DNA from: Budorcas taxicolor
Taxonomy: Eukaryota; Chordata; Mammalia; Artiodactyla; Bovidae
DNA: 64,000 bases
NCBI RefSeq assembly: GCF_023091745.1
Contig: NC_068926.1
Span: 44,788,001-44,852,000 of the forward strand
Direction: 5' to 3'
Under the pieces are notes generated by a model. The model had not been told where the DNA came from, did no database searches, and saw only the letters and a program-made list of their open reading frames with translations. Numbering within the stretch: the first letter of the stretch is position 1; each line of letters begins with the position of its first letter. The position numbers and the translations under genes are program-made. This document shows, in pieces, positions 45,261 to 56,787 of the stretch.

Positions 45261-45500
45261 CTCGTTTCCGGGCCTGCTGTGACAAAACACTGCAGACCGG
45301 AAACAGCAGGAATGCATTCTCTTTCCATTCCGGAGGCTCCAGGGAAGGACCCTTCTTGCCTCTTCCAGCTGCTGGTGGCTCCAGGTGTCCCCGGCTTGTG
45401 GTCACATCGCTCCTGTGTCTGAGCTGTACTCCCCTGGACTTCCTCCTCTGCCCAGCCCTCCTCCCATCCTCTTCCTCTCCCGGGTGCAGGCCCCCTCCCA
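45261..45500. repeat. Old interspersed repeat relic, family not assigned
   Basis: The series gcctgctgtgacaaaacact, attccggaggctccagggaa and tgtggtcacatcgctcctgt resembles a common mammalian repeat (gctgtaacaaa..., ggaggctggaagtcc..., cacatggtc...). A related order is seen at 47075-47370. The family is not named. Confidence 0.4.
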
Positions 45501-45603
45501 GCATCTTGCTTGCTTACTCAGGGCCTGGAAGTAGGACCTGGTTCTGTCTCCGTGGGCATGACTTGTCTCTCAACAGGTATTCCCCCTCCTTCACCCCCCA
45601 CAG

Positions 45604-46014
45604 ATGTGAGAGCTGGGCCATAAGGAAGGCTGAGTGCCGAAGAATTGATGCTTTCAAACTGTGCTGTTAGAAAACACTCTTGAAAGTCCCTTGGACTGCA
45701 AGATCAAACCAGTCCATCCTATAGGAAACCAGTCCTGAATATTCATTGGAAGGACTGATACTGAAGCTAAAGCTCCAATACTTTGGCCACCTGATGCAAA
45801 GTGTCAACTCATTGGAAAAGACCCTGATGCTGGGAAAGATTGAAGACAGGAGGAGAAGGGGATGATAGGGGGTGAGATGGTTGGATGGTATCACTGATTC
45901 GATGGACATGAGTCTGAGCAAATTCTGGGAGATAGAGAAGGACAAGGAAGTCCAGCGAGCTGCAGTCCATGGGGTCGCGAAGAGTTGGACACAACTTAGA
46001 GATTGAACAATAGC
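45604..46014 (+). mobile_element. BovB LINE 3' fragment
   Basis: This shorter copy of the same 3' region as 40320-40712 starts gtgagagctgggccataagg. It reads agaattgatgctttcaaact, tattcattggaaggactgat and acctgatgcaaagtgtcaac, ending in a BovB-type tail (ttggacacaacttagagatt). Confidence 0.9.
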
Positions 46015-47074
46015 AACCCCCCCACATGGACTTTGTTCCAGGAGAAAACATCTAACACCAGGTGGTCATCAGAATAACAACAAAGAAGCGTCTGACTGAC
46101 TGCAGGCGCTCTGTGGCACTTCATCCGCATGACATCGGGGCTCTCTTGATGCCCCCATGGCTGGCGGCGCTGCGCCCATCTCACGCTGAGGACGGAGGCC
46201 GGAGAGGAAAAGCGACTGGCTTGAGAGAGCTCGGCAGCAGGTTTTGGTGCCAAAGTCCAAGCAGAGGCTTGTGTCCTCCTTCTAGGCTGTATCGCAAAGG
46301 GGAGGGGGCAGGAGCCAGGGCCGCCCTTGGCAGAGGCCCAGTGGCTCCGCGGAGCAGCGGGCAAGAGGCCAGCCTCCAGCTGGTGTTCGGTCATATTTAT
46401 TCTGGTTGAATAACACCAGTATTGACATGAAAAGAGCGAAGAGATATTTTGTCTGCCTGAGACAGGGACTCACCTAAATGGCTGTGAGAGGCCGCGTGTC
46501 CACCACGGCGTCCCTGGGACAGAGGAGGCTGTCGGGTGGTGGCCAATGCTGTTGTTCGCTTGTCCATTTGAATGGACAGATGCTCATTGTGTGTAGTCTG
46601 TGTGTCAGGCCCTGTTCTGGGCACCAACAGCAGGCAGAGTCCAGACATGGGGAGGTTCTGCTGCCTTGGAGTTGTACTGCTCCAGGGCTCTGCTGCGGGT
46701 TGCCCGGCTCTCCCTCGCTACAAATGTCCAGCCTCACTCTTGGAGGGCAATAATGTGCTCCTGCTGAAGCCTCACAAGGACGGGTGACCCAGTGGGGGTC
46801 AGGCAGGGCTGGGGGCAGCAGAGGTGAGGTAGAGCGGGAATGGGGAGGGGGACACTTGATTGGCCAGGATTCCCCGCACAGAGTTTTGCTGTTCTTCGAT
46901 AACCTTTAAATATTTATTCAGATTTAAGTGGGAAGATACAGATTTTTATTTTTCTAACATTTTGTTATGAAAATTTTTTGAACCCATGGAGAAGCTGTAA
47001 GAATGTTCCAGGGCAGACTCCCACAGCCCATCCCCCAGATCTGGCTGTACCTGCTTTCCGCATCCAGCTGGGCT
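46015..47074. other. Unassigned noncoding stretch
   Basis: No gene was recognised. It is AT-rich at about 46900-46985. Confidence 0.4.
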
Positions 47075-47370
47075 GGTCACCTAGGGCGGCTGAAACACAT
47101 GACCACAAACTAGGGGCTGAACACTGCAGAGTTTATCCTCTCACAGCCTGGAGGCTGGAATTCCAGGCTCAGAGGTCGCAGGGCGGATTCCTCCTAGGGA
47201 CTCAGGTGAATCTGGTCCAGGCTTCCTCCCACTCTTGGAGTTGTCGGCATCTTTGATGCCTTGCACTTGTGGCCAGCCACAAGTCACATCACCTCACCTC
47301 TCTGTGTGTCTCCTCCCCTTGTCTGATGGACACATCTCTGGGGACATCCAAGTAGAAAGTGAGAAAGCTG
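47075..47370. repeat. Old interspersed repeat relic, family not assigned
   Basis: The phrases ggcggctgaaacacatgacc, ctcacagcctggaggctgga and ctctgtgtgtctcctcccct are in the order seen at 45261-45500. It is a diverged copy. Confidence 0.4.
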
Positions 47371-47530
47371 GGATTCAGGAGGACAGCAGTCCCTCCACCC
47401 AGGAATAAATGAATTCATAAAAGCAGAGTGATATATGTAGCGCTAGATGGATGCTGTTTTCACTGTACATCAGGAGTCTGCTCTGTTAGGACCTCTCAGG
47501 GCTGTGATGAGTTGGGGATGCTGGGCTGGG

Positions 47531-47746
47531 GTTGTTGTGTTGTGTTAGTTGCTCAGTCGTGTCCGGCTCTTTGCAACCCCGTGGACTGTAGCCCGCCAGG
47601 CTCCTCTGTCCATGGAATTTTCCAGGCAAGAATACTGGAGTGGGTAGCCCCTCCCTTCTCCAGAGGATCTTCCTGACCCATGGATTGAACCTGGGTCTCC
47701 CGCACTGCAGGCAGATTCTTTACTGTCTGAGCCATCAAGGAAGCCC
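47531..47746 (-). mobile_element. Bov-tA SINE, antisense
   Basis: It reads tgttagttgctcagtcgtgt, cccgccaggctcctctgtcc, aatactggagtgggtagccc and tgagccatcaaggaagcccc. It is nearly full length with low divergence. Confidence 0.93.
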
Positions 47747-49998
47747 CTAGAGGTCGGGGGGATGACCTCATCATCTCATTCCATCTTAGACTTCATTTCT
47801 GAGCATATAATACCTTGCAATGATGGTAATTAAATGGAGATTAGAACTTCAATGCCAAGTGTGACCTACAAATAGGAGAGAAAGATGCAAACACTAGCAC
47901 CTTGATGTCCCCGCAAAGCCAGGCCTGTTTCGGGGGGGGCCAGTGGGGGATGGCTGTCAGCTGGCCTGGCTGTAGGCACAGGAGGCGATTGACCTGGGAG
48001 AGCTGGGTCATGGGTGAAAGAAACAGACCTGATGGTCCTCTCTCCTAAGGAGAGGAAGTCCTCCTGTGGGTCCCCAGGGTTTGCTGTTTTGGGCCCTGGC
48101 CCTGAGGAGGACTGGCTCCCTGCTCTGCCTCCCAGTTTGTGCCCACCCACCCAGCCTATGAGCACCAGACCATGGAATGCGAGCCCAGCCCCCCACCTCC
48201 CAGCAAACATTGGACTGATGTGGTTTGATGGCCGGAGCCACCCACTGCTCCACGAAGCCTTCCGGGAATCACCTCCGGCCAGGTAGTGTTCACTGTGTCC
48301 CACCCAGAAGCTAGAGAAGAGTGCTCACAGCCAGGAGACGAGGTTGGGGACCAGACAAAGTGAGATTTCAGTTTCCAAAAGGATGCAAGGGTTGGGGCTG
48401 AGCCCTCGGACCTCTGAGATGGACATGACTTTGGCCATGAATTTCAGAGTGGATACTGGAGACCCTCAGAGAAGCGGGGCAGTCACCGGGTGGCAGGCTC
48501 CCTATGGGCACAACAAATCACACAAACTCATGGCTCAAAACCATACACCTTCCCCTCTCCCCTCAATTCTCGTTTCTGGGGGTCAGGTCTGGGCAAGTTG
48601 CTCTTCCGGAGGCTCCAGGGAGAACCCTCTTCTTGCCTTTTTCAGTTTCTAGAAGCGCCTCTCTCCACTCCTCCAACTTCAAAGCCAGTCCCCCAACTTC
48701 TGCTTCCATCGTCACATCTGACTGACCCCGCCCCCCATAAGGACCCAAGGGCCCACTGTCATCACCCAGGACAATCTCCTCATTCAAGAACCTTTATCCA
48801 CAATATCTTCAAAGGCCCTTTTGCTTTGTAAGGTAACATATTCTCAGGTCCCAGAGATTAGAACCTAGTATCTCGGGGGGCTGTGGGGGGTGGCTACCAG
48901 CCCCATGTCATACCAGCGAGGTGTAATGTGGTGGGTGAAACATGTGTGAGTTTTAGCAGGACGTTTGGTCAGACTTTCAACCTCTTCTGTGGCAAACGGA
49001 AGATGCTGGCTAGATGCTGAGGGAGGCAGTAACTGCTGGACCACAGTGAGAGCTGACCTAGGACCACCTCTTTGCTTATCCTGGAGGTATATGGGGATCT
49101 CAAGGGGACGCTCATCCACCTCATGGCTTTCATAAGGCTGGATGATGAGGTTATCGTCCAGAAGATTCCAATGATCTGTAGCATGGGAAAGTCCACCCCC
49201 GGTGATGGATGCTCTGGGTGTCGTCCCAGCGCCATTGTCGCTGTGCGTGGTCTTGGGCAAGTTACTAACCACTCTGCATCCCTGTTTCTTTACCAGGAAC
49301 ACAGATCTGCCTCAGACGGGGCAGGGGTGGGGGAGGGTTACAGGGAGACGGTCCACATGTGGCTGGGGAGTCTCTAAAGATGCAGGCATAATATCACCCC
49401 CTGAGTGCTCTCCCCCAGTCCTGCTCCCTGCCCTGGAGCCGGGCAGGCCTTCGTGGGTGCCTTGGCCCACACAGCATGGTGCAGGTGGCACTGGGTGCTG
49501 TGCAACGCTGGATGTTGGTGCTGGAACCAGCTGCCATGCTGTGAGGAAGCCCCAGCAGCTCACATGGGGAGAGGCCATGTGGGGAGGCCTCTTGACCTCC
49601 AGTCATGTGAAGGCGCTTTCTCAGAAGTGGGTTCTCCTGCCCAGCCAAGGTGCCCAGGCATGGAGCAGAGGCGAGTGTGATCATTGAGCCCTGCCCACCT
49701 TGTGGGTGCATGAGCAAAAGAACTGAGTGCCATTTGTTTGGGTTGGGCCACCCAGTTTGGGTGACTTGTCAGGCGGTGGCAGAGAACCGAGGCCCCATGT
49801 GGAGCACTTAGCACACCGAGAACACACGGTTAGTGCTCAGTAAGTGCACAGGCGGCCCTGGGGGCCCAGGGCGCCTCCCCGGCACCTGCTCTGTGTTCTG
49901 CCCACCGCCCCCGCACCCAGCAGCACGCTCCATGTGGTATGGGACATGTGGACGGCAGGAAGCCCAGCTGACCTCTCAGGCCAGGACAGGAGCTTCGC
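47747..49998. other. Noncoding stretch with one MIR-like relic
   Basis: No gene was recognised. A MIR-like piece (ggtcttgggcaagttactaa, then a ctgtttctttaccag block) lies at about 49248-49300 on the plus strand. Confidence 0.4.
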
Positions 49999-50065
49999 TG
50001 GGGTGACTTTGCCCCCCAAAGAACGTCTGGAGACATTTTTGACTTCCGCACCAGGGCTGGCGGCA
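49999..50065 (+). mobile_element. MER20-like hAT relic
   Basis: The phrases gggtgactttgcccccc and then gtctggagacatttttgact are diagnostic of MER20-type elements from memory. Only a short piece remains. Confidence 0.55.
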
Positions 50066-50934
50066 CCCGCTCTGCAGCCTCAGCTCTGCCTCCCTCTCCC
50101 CCGTGTAGAGGGCACTATGATGGAGCTGGGCCCACCCAGGTCACCCAGGATCATTTTATTTTCAGGCCAGCTGATTACAACCTTCCTCCCCCTGCTGTGT
50201 AACGCAGTACTTTCACTGGTCCTGGGTATTAGTGCGGCCCTGAGACCTCATTTTAACTTGATTACACTGGAAAGATTTTTTCCAGATGAGGTCGCATTTG
50301 CAGGTGTTGGAGGTTAGGGCTTGGGCACATCGTCTGGGGAGGCAATTCAACTCGTGACAAGTCTTTAAATGAGTGTTGACGCCCTCCGGCGTTGTGCTAT
50401 GTTGGCCGCAAGGTCACACTGAGTCCATCATCCTCACAGGGTGGCCTCCCCCTCCCGCCTTCCCCCAGAACCTTCTCTGTTGCTCGGCTGTGCTGGGAAG
50501 GAAGCCCCGCCCATGTGGTGCTCCAGCTCTGTTCAGAGCTCTGGATGTATGTGGCGGGGGGGCAGGGGGGCATGGTGTGGCCTCTGGTCCTCGGCTGGCC
50601 CGCCCAGGTCTTCTGTCTTCCTGTGAAGCCTCCCTAGGGGCCCCTCGGAAGCTGGAGCCTCCAGAGATCTGAGTCCGGGACTCAAGCAATGACACTCCTT
50701 GATCCTGACAGTCTGGGGGAGACATGGGCCAGCCCTGATCCCGGGGGATGGGAAGTATACCTCCCCCACCACCTTGATGGGAAGACAGTCCATGGCGTGG
50801 AGTGTGGCTGCTGGGGTCTTCTTCAGCGTCTCCTGGTACACAGGCAGCCTCGCCCCGCAGCCAAGTGGGGCGTTTCACTTCGTTCTGAACTTCAGGAAGG
50901 GGGTCACCTTAGCTCCCCCCAGTCAGTCTGCACA
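50066..50934. other. Noncoding stretch, partly old repeat
   Basis: Part at 50185-50350 (gagacctcattttaacttga, then gatgaggtcgcatttgcagg) resembles a diverged old repeat. No gene was recognised. Confidence 0.35.
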
Positions 50935-51035
50935 TGCACACCCTACACCCACCATTCACACATCCACGCACGTATACTCACACCTTCACACTCAGTCACA
51001 CATGCATGTGTGCACACACATCCACACAGGCTCAC
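50935..51035. repeat. CA-rich imperfect microsatellite
   Basis: Interrupted cacac, acatcc and tcacac runs alternate. It is of the same general kind as the tracts at 8544 and 63458. Confidence 0.65.
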
Positions 51036-51394
51036 ACCCAGACCCAGAGCTTTTCCTATAAAGGCTGTAACCCATAAACCCCCAAACACCTGTATTTATT
51101 CCACGTTAATGGGTCCTTTCTCCCGTTTCGCCTCTCAGAGTGCCAGAGCAATGCTCAGTGAGGCAAGCCCCTCTGGTCCCTCCTGGTGCCCCCTCTGTCC
51201 CTGGGCTGACCCCCAGGCACATCCTTGTCTCCTGCCCTGAGCCTCTGAGCAGAGAAAAGGCCAGACCCCGTACTGGTTAGCTCCTCTCCCTCTTCTCTGA
51301 GCAGTTACACCTGCTTCAATGAGGAGAAAGCAGAGACCTGAAGGGGTGTGGATCACTGGGCCTGGAAAAGTTGGGGGTCGGAAAAGTTGGGGGT

Positions 51395-51488
51395 CATACA
51401 AGTAGGCCTGCAATGCAGGAGACCCCGGTTCTATTCCTGGGTTGGGAAGGTCCAATGGAGAAGGGATAGTCTACCCACTCCAGTATTC
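51395..51488 (+). mobile_element. Partial Bov-tA SINE
   Basis: This internal piece (aagtaggcctgcaatgcagg, ggttctattcctgggttggg, cccactccagtattctt) stops where a longer copy begins. Confidence 0.8.
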
Positions 51489-51684
51489 TTGGGCTTCTCT
51501 TGTGGCTCAGCTGGTAAAGAATCTGCCTGCAATGTGGGAGACCTGAGTTTTATCCCTGGGTTGGGAAGATCTGGAGAAGGGAAAGGCTACCCACTCCAGA
51601 ATTCTGGCCTGGAGAATTCCATGGACTACAGTCCATGGGGTCACAAAAAGTCGGACATGACTGAGCCACTTTCACTTTCACACA
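51489..51684 (+). mobile_element. Bov-tA SINE in tandem with the preceding fragment
   Basis: This full 5' start (gggcttctcttgtggctcag) continues through tggtaaagaatctgcctgca and gtccatggggtcacaaaaag to the BovB-like tail cggacatgactgagccactt. Confidence 0.92.
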
Positions 51685-52959
51685 ATAGGCAACTCATTCA
51701 CCCATTCACCCAGCACACCATCTCCCAGAGTAAAAGCTAGTCTTTGCAGATGGCCTGGGAGCCCCTGCTCTCTCTCGGCCTCTGTGTCCCCGCCTCCCTG
51801 TGCTCCGGCCACGTGGCCTCCTTGGCCTTTTGTGCAGGTGGTTCCCTCTGCCAGGCATTCTTCCCCGGGTGATGGGAGGCTGCGTCTGGTCCTTCTAGGC
51901 CCAGGAGCTGGGAGAGAACCTTCTGAAGGCGGGGTGCAGCCTCACAGCTACTTGGACCCTGACTTGGGGCTTTGACACGTCTGCCTGGGGATGCTGGTTA
52001 CCCTGCAGATCGAGCCCTGTGCCAGCTCTGCCCTGCCAACTGGCAAGCGTGTCCCTCGCTCAGTTCCTTGGATGAACTTGGGACAACTGAGTAGCAGAAC
52101 AGATGTTTCTGTAACCCCTTCTCATACAGGACAAGGAGTAGGCCTGAGAGAATGACCCAGACTGGCTATGTACTCGCCCTTACCCCCCGAGGCCTGCTGG
52201 GCGGGGGCAGGGCAGGGCTGAGTGGGCGCCCCGGACCTGCAGTTTGGCCGCTCAGGGCGAACTGGTTGGCTGGAGCTGAGCCGGGCTGCAGCGCCTTTGG
52301 GCCCAATAAATCCTCCCATCGGATGTGTAACAAGGCTTGAGGCGTCTGCCTGTTCAGCTCAGCCGCACAAATTGCAGGTATAAATTTCCTGGCTTATTGC
52401 AGGGATTCTGGAATTCAATTAAATCAGCCATCGTCCTGCTGTGGGGCGTGTGGAGCAACCCGCTCTGGGCCGGGTGATCAGGAGCCCAGCTGCTGCGGCT
52501 GCCTTCAGGGACCTGCCAGCTGCTGGCTTTGCCTGGGGCCCTCCCCGCCTCCCCACAGGCCCATGCCAGCTGCTGCTCAGAGGCTTGGGGTGAGCAGAGA
52601 TGGAGCCCTGCCCTGAGGGTGCCATCCAGTCAGAGGGCAGTTGATCAGAAGGACGTGTGCCTTCCTGAAGCCACATCGTGTGTCATGCAGAGGTTGGTGC
52701 CTCGAGATGGGCAGAGAAGCCCCAGGACAGCTGGTTTCCTTGTTTCCTGGGTGACTGGGAAGGTGATGTTGGAATCTGGTGAGGAGCAAGCCCTGGGAAC
52801 TTGGGGGTAGAGGGCAAAGGGAACGGACTGTGCCAAGGTCTGTGGACACAAGGTCAGAGTGTTGGCCACAGCCCAAGGGGACGCGTGGCCGGAGCACATG
52901 GTGGAGAGTGGGGGAGCTGAGGGAGCAGGCCTCCAAGGCTGTTTATAGGGGTTTTGTTT
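51685..52959. other. Unassigned noncoding stretch
   Basis: No gene or clear repeat was recognised. Confidence 0.4.
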
Positions 52960-53275
52960 TCCATGATGCGTTGGATGCAAGAGTACCCCCCCCAAATTCA
53001 TGTCTCCTAGGACATCAAAATGTGGCCTCATTCAGAAATGGGGTCTTTGCAGATGTAACTAAGTCGAGATGCAGTCGTGAGGGATTAGGGTGGGCCCTGA
53101 ACTCTGCAACTGGGGTCTTTATTAGAGGAGAGAGATGGAGACACAGAGAGGAGAAGCCTCATGAAGACAAAGGCAGAGAGACTGCAGGAGCCGCCAGAAG
53201 CTGGAGGTGGGGGAGGAGGCCTCCCTGGAGCCTCTAAAGGATGAATAAACACACCCATAAACATACAAATAAGTA
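52960..53275. repeat. Old interspersed repeat relic, family not assigned
   Basis: The series aattcatgtctcctaggaca, tggggtctttgcagatgtaa, ggattagggtgggccctgaa and ggagacacagagaggagaag is a well-known order in mammalian repeats, but I do not trust my family name for it. Confidence 0.55.
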
Positions 53276-54230
53276 GCGAGTGCCAGCCATGGAGGGACAT
53301 GAGGACTGGGAGAAACGGGGCTGCTCTGATGGGTTTCCGGCTCTTAGCTCAGGAACTCAGTACAGAAGTCAGCAGACAAATTACACACTCCTGGCCCTTC
53401 TTGGGAGCAAGCTGTTAGTGGCTCAGACCCTTCTGACCTGGTGGTTTCACTTTTAGAAATTATCTTCGTGAAATAGCCATAGCTATTTCCTGGTGGGTAG
53501 ATGTCCATATTCTAGAATTTTCTGGAAAAGGGAGAGCTGCTGAAGGCTCTGTGGCTGAGAAGGGTGAGCCAGCAGCCCAGATAGAGAGGGTGCAGGAGCT
53601 AGGCTGCCCTGACAGCAAGAGCTGCCCGGAGGTCTGGGATCCGCCTGGTGGGGGAGTGGGGGCGGTGGAGCAGGACAGGGGCTGTGACACACTCATACAC
53701 ACCCTCACACACCTGCATGGGCCCCAGTCACCCTGACGGTCCCCAGCACACACCTGTCCTAACCCGAGAATCACAGCAGCTTGTGGTGGGGGCAGCTTGG
53801 GGTGACCCCGGGCCTGGCCACGCTCCCTCCCTCCATGCACCACACCTGCCCCAGGACATCTCATTTAGCTGGGGGACCTATCTGCAGCCCTGGACACCTT
53901 CCCCAGTGACCCAAAGGCTTCGAGGAGGGGACCCGAGGGGCCAGCAGCGGAGCACAGCCCCTCTGAGGGTTCTGGAATGGCCCCTTCCAGACCTCGCCAG
54001 CTCCTCGCCAGCTGTGGTCGTCCTGCCCTTTGACCCACGGGCCTGACCTCAAGGCCATCGTCCATCTGGTCTCCATGCACTTCAGGCTGTAGGGGTCCTG
54101 ACCTGGCCTCTGAGCCTGCCCTTGGGGTCCTCAGGGGGCCCAGAGTCAACTATGAGACCCTGATCCAGCTGGTCCCTTCATGTAGCTGCTCATCCGCCAG
54201 CGGGAAGGGTGTGTGTGCTGTGCCCGCACC
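53276..54230. other. Unassigned noncoding stretch
   Basis: No gene was recognised. Confidence 0.35.
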
Positions 54231-54301
54231 GCCCCCACCTAGGACCACATCCTCTCTGGTCCCCCCTCCTCCTGCCGCTGGTCAGAAGTGAAGGAATAAA
54301 G
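54231..54301 (+). repeat. Duplicated segment with AATAAA, copy 1
   Basis: aggaccacatcctctctggt at 54241 is followed by ctcctcctgccgctggtcag, aagtg and an AATAAA at 54295-54300. A second copy lies exactly 840 bp to the right (55081), also ending in AATAAA. Weaker similarity continues for some tens of bases past each hexamer. Confidence 0.8.
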
Positions 54302-55070
54302 ACTTCCTGGTGCTCGGCCTCTGGGGGTTGGCTTTCTGCAGCATCAGGAGGAAGAACACTCTCTTAAACAGGAGAGATTGGGAAGGCGGTGGGATCTGGA
54401 GGCTTCGGGGGAGGGATGCTGTTCCAGGTGGTCCTGGGCGGCCCTCAAGGCCCTCTGTCATCCTGAGCCGGTCGGGCTCACCCTCCTCCCGTTGGTCTCT
54501 TGAGGGAGGACCCCTCAGCCCTGCCTGGCCTCCTGGGGACCCTCTGTTTCATCTGGGGAGGACTGCCCAGCAGGCCCGTGCTCCTCTCTAACTGGGCTGT
54601 GTGTGACCTCTCCTCACAGGCCCAGAGGCATCTCTGAGGGGCAATCAGGCCTGGCTCTTGGCTCCCGGCGGGGCTTCCCACGGGGGCACTTGGGGTGTCC
54701 ATGGTTGTATCTGCAGGGCCTGCCTTGAAAGTACTCCCTTCCAGGGTGTGTCCAGGCAGTGGGGGTGGGGAGGTCTGACCCCCAAGACCCATACATCCTG
54801 CACCCTTTACATCAACCCTGGGACAAGCCTCCCATTCAAGTGGCCCTGCTGGCAGATCCAGCTTTCTGGGCGGTGAGCTCCAAGGTGGTCACTTGTCACT
54901 TCCTAGAGATCTCCAAGCTGAGTGGAAGCAGGATGCCCTTGAACTTGAACTTTGGAGGATTTGCCAGGAGTTTGACTCTGGGCCATATACCTCTCACTCA
55001 GCTTGGCCGTGCTCAGCATCTGTGGCTCCTGCTGGAATAGCATCACTCCCCCCGGAACCTCCAGGTCCCA

Positions 55071-55141
55071 CCCCCACCAGAGGACCACATCCTCTCTGGT
55101 CCCTCCTCCTCCTGCCACTGGTCAGAAGTGTCTGAATAAAG
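55071..55141 (+). repeat. Duplicated segment with AATAAA, copy 2
   Basis: aggaccacatcctctctggt at 55081 is followed by a one-base variant of the copy 1 sequence and an AATAAA at 55135-55140. Only about five bases differ from copy 1 over the 60 bp core. Confidence 0.8.
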
Positions 55142-56198
55142 AACCCGGGGCAGCTCTGCTGCCTTCTCAGTCGTGTGCAGCAGGTAGTAGGAAGCAGATG
55201 GAACACTTGCCTGGGCAGATGGAATACCCGCCTCTGCCTCCGGCAGGCACTCTGAGTGGCGACCAGCAGCTTAACCCCGTGTGCTCACTTAGGAGCTGGT
55301 GGAGTAGCTTTTCCCCTAGGGGCTTAGGACTGAGCCATCCTCTGCAGAGCTCTCAAGGGTTGTGTTCCCAGGACCTGACAGGGTGGCCCTTGTGCTGGGT
55401 GGAAGTGGGCTGGCTGCACAGAGGTGGAGTTGTGGTGACCTTGAGCTCAAGGGCAGGCATTGGAACTCCTCGTGGGGGCTGCGTCTGGAATCTGTCAGTC
55501 AGGAACCTCTGTACGGGGAAGTCCACATAGTGGAGCGGGATGCAGGGGGCTGCCATCAGAGTGATGGGAGGGCTGAGGGCTGCAGGGTAGGGGAGGAGCC
55601 CTGTTACAGCGGCATGAGGGAGGGACAGGAGGCACTGGCCCTGACAGCCTGGAGCATGCTTCTAGAAGAGGAAGCCCTCGTGCCAGCCGTCTCCCAAGTC
55701 CTGAGGTTCACTCATCACACTAGCTCGGATAGTGCCTATCCCAGGACAGTCACACAGCCAAGGAGAGCCATGCACCAATACCTTAGGTTTGGGCAAGTGC
55801 CTGACAAGCCCCACCCAGACGACTTGGCTGACAGGGAAATCTGGGGCGTCCTCCTCACAGGGTGTGGTGATGCTGGGTGGGACCGTTTACCAATGAATGC
55901 AAGTCGGCCATGTAGACCCAGCCCTACCCCACACCTGCAGGTCAGAAGGGCCTTCAGTGAGCCCTCTGGGTGCTGGCGTGCACCTTCCAGGCTCTGGCTG
56001 GGCCCCGGGCCTGTCACCCCTGGTAAGTCCTTCGTATCAGGCTGGAGTGGGGAGGTTCTCAGCCATGGGAGCTTGGCCTCCCCGCCCCACCTTCCCCAAG
56101 TCCTCGCCAGGCACTTAGGACCCAGCAGTATGTAACTCAGAGGGATCCCAACCCATAGTGGCTGCTCCTGTGCAGGAAACAGACAATAAGTAAGCGAG
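55142..56198. other. Unassigned noncoding stretch
   Basis: No gene was recognised. A plus-strand open frame of 257 codons (55362-56135) has no recognisable domain and is probably chance. Confidence 0.4.
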
Positions 56199-56449
56199 TC
56201 TGCTGCTGCTGCTGCCAAGTCGCTTCAGTCGTGTCCGACTCTGTGTGACCCCATAGACGGCAGCCCACCAGGCTCCCTCGTCCCTGGGATTCTCCAGGCA
56301 AGAATACTGGAATGGGTTGCCATTTCCTTCTCCAATGCATGAAAGTGAAAAGTGAAAGTGAAGTTGCTCAGTAGTGCCGAACTCTTAGCAACCCCATGGA
56401 CTGCAGCCTACCAGGCTCCTCCGTCCATGGGATTCTCCAGGCAAGAGCA
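56199..56449 (-). mobile_element. BovA2 SINE dimer, antisense
   Basis: It starts with a (CTG)5 tract, then aagtcgcttcagtcgtgtcc and cgtccctgggattctccagg. A linker, atgcatgaaagtgaaaagtg, leads to the second monomer agttgctcagtagtgccgaa, ending gattctccaggcaagagc. This is the standard dimer layout. Confidence 0.93.
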
Positions 56450-56667
56450 TACATTATGCATAATTGTTGGAAAGAATCAGGGCCAGGGCAAGGAGGTCCT
56501 GGGGAGCCCCAAGATGCAGACGACAGGGAAGGAATCAGATAAAATAGCTGAGCTGACCTTGACTGAAGCCTCAGTGCTGAGCCCTCATCCAAGTGCATCC
56601 CTCTGTCGTGGGCTGGAAGGCGCCTGGTGTCTCAGTGAGAAGCCCACTCTGTTGCTGTTGTTGTTTC

Positions 56668-56787
56668 TTGCTTCTTTTGGCCATACCACATGGCATGTGG
56701 GATCCTAGTTCCCCAATCAGGGATCAAACACACATCCCTGTCCCTGGAAGCAGGGAACCTTAACCACTGGACCTGCAGGAAAGTCCT
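56668..56787 (-). mobile_element. CHR-type tRNA-derived SINE
   Basis: It is antisense: cttttggccataccacatgg, cccaatcagggatcaaacac and aaccttaaccactggacctg, then ggaaagtcct. The internal A/B box region is diverged. Confidence 0.85.

Noticed and set aside
55362..56135. Plus-strand open frame of 257 codons
   Set aside because: It has no domain, overlaps a 160-codon minus-strand frame, and has no matching splice sites or promoter in view.
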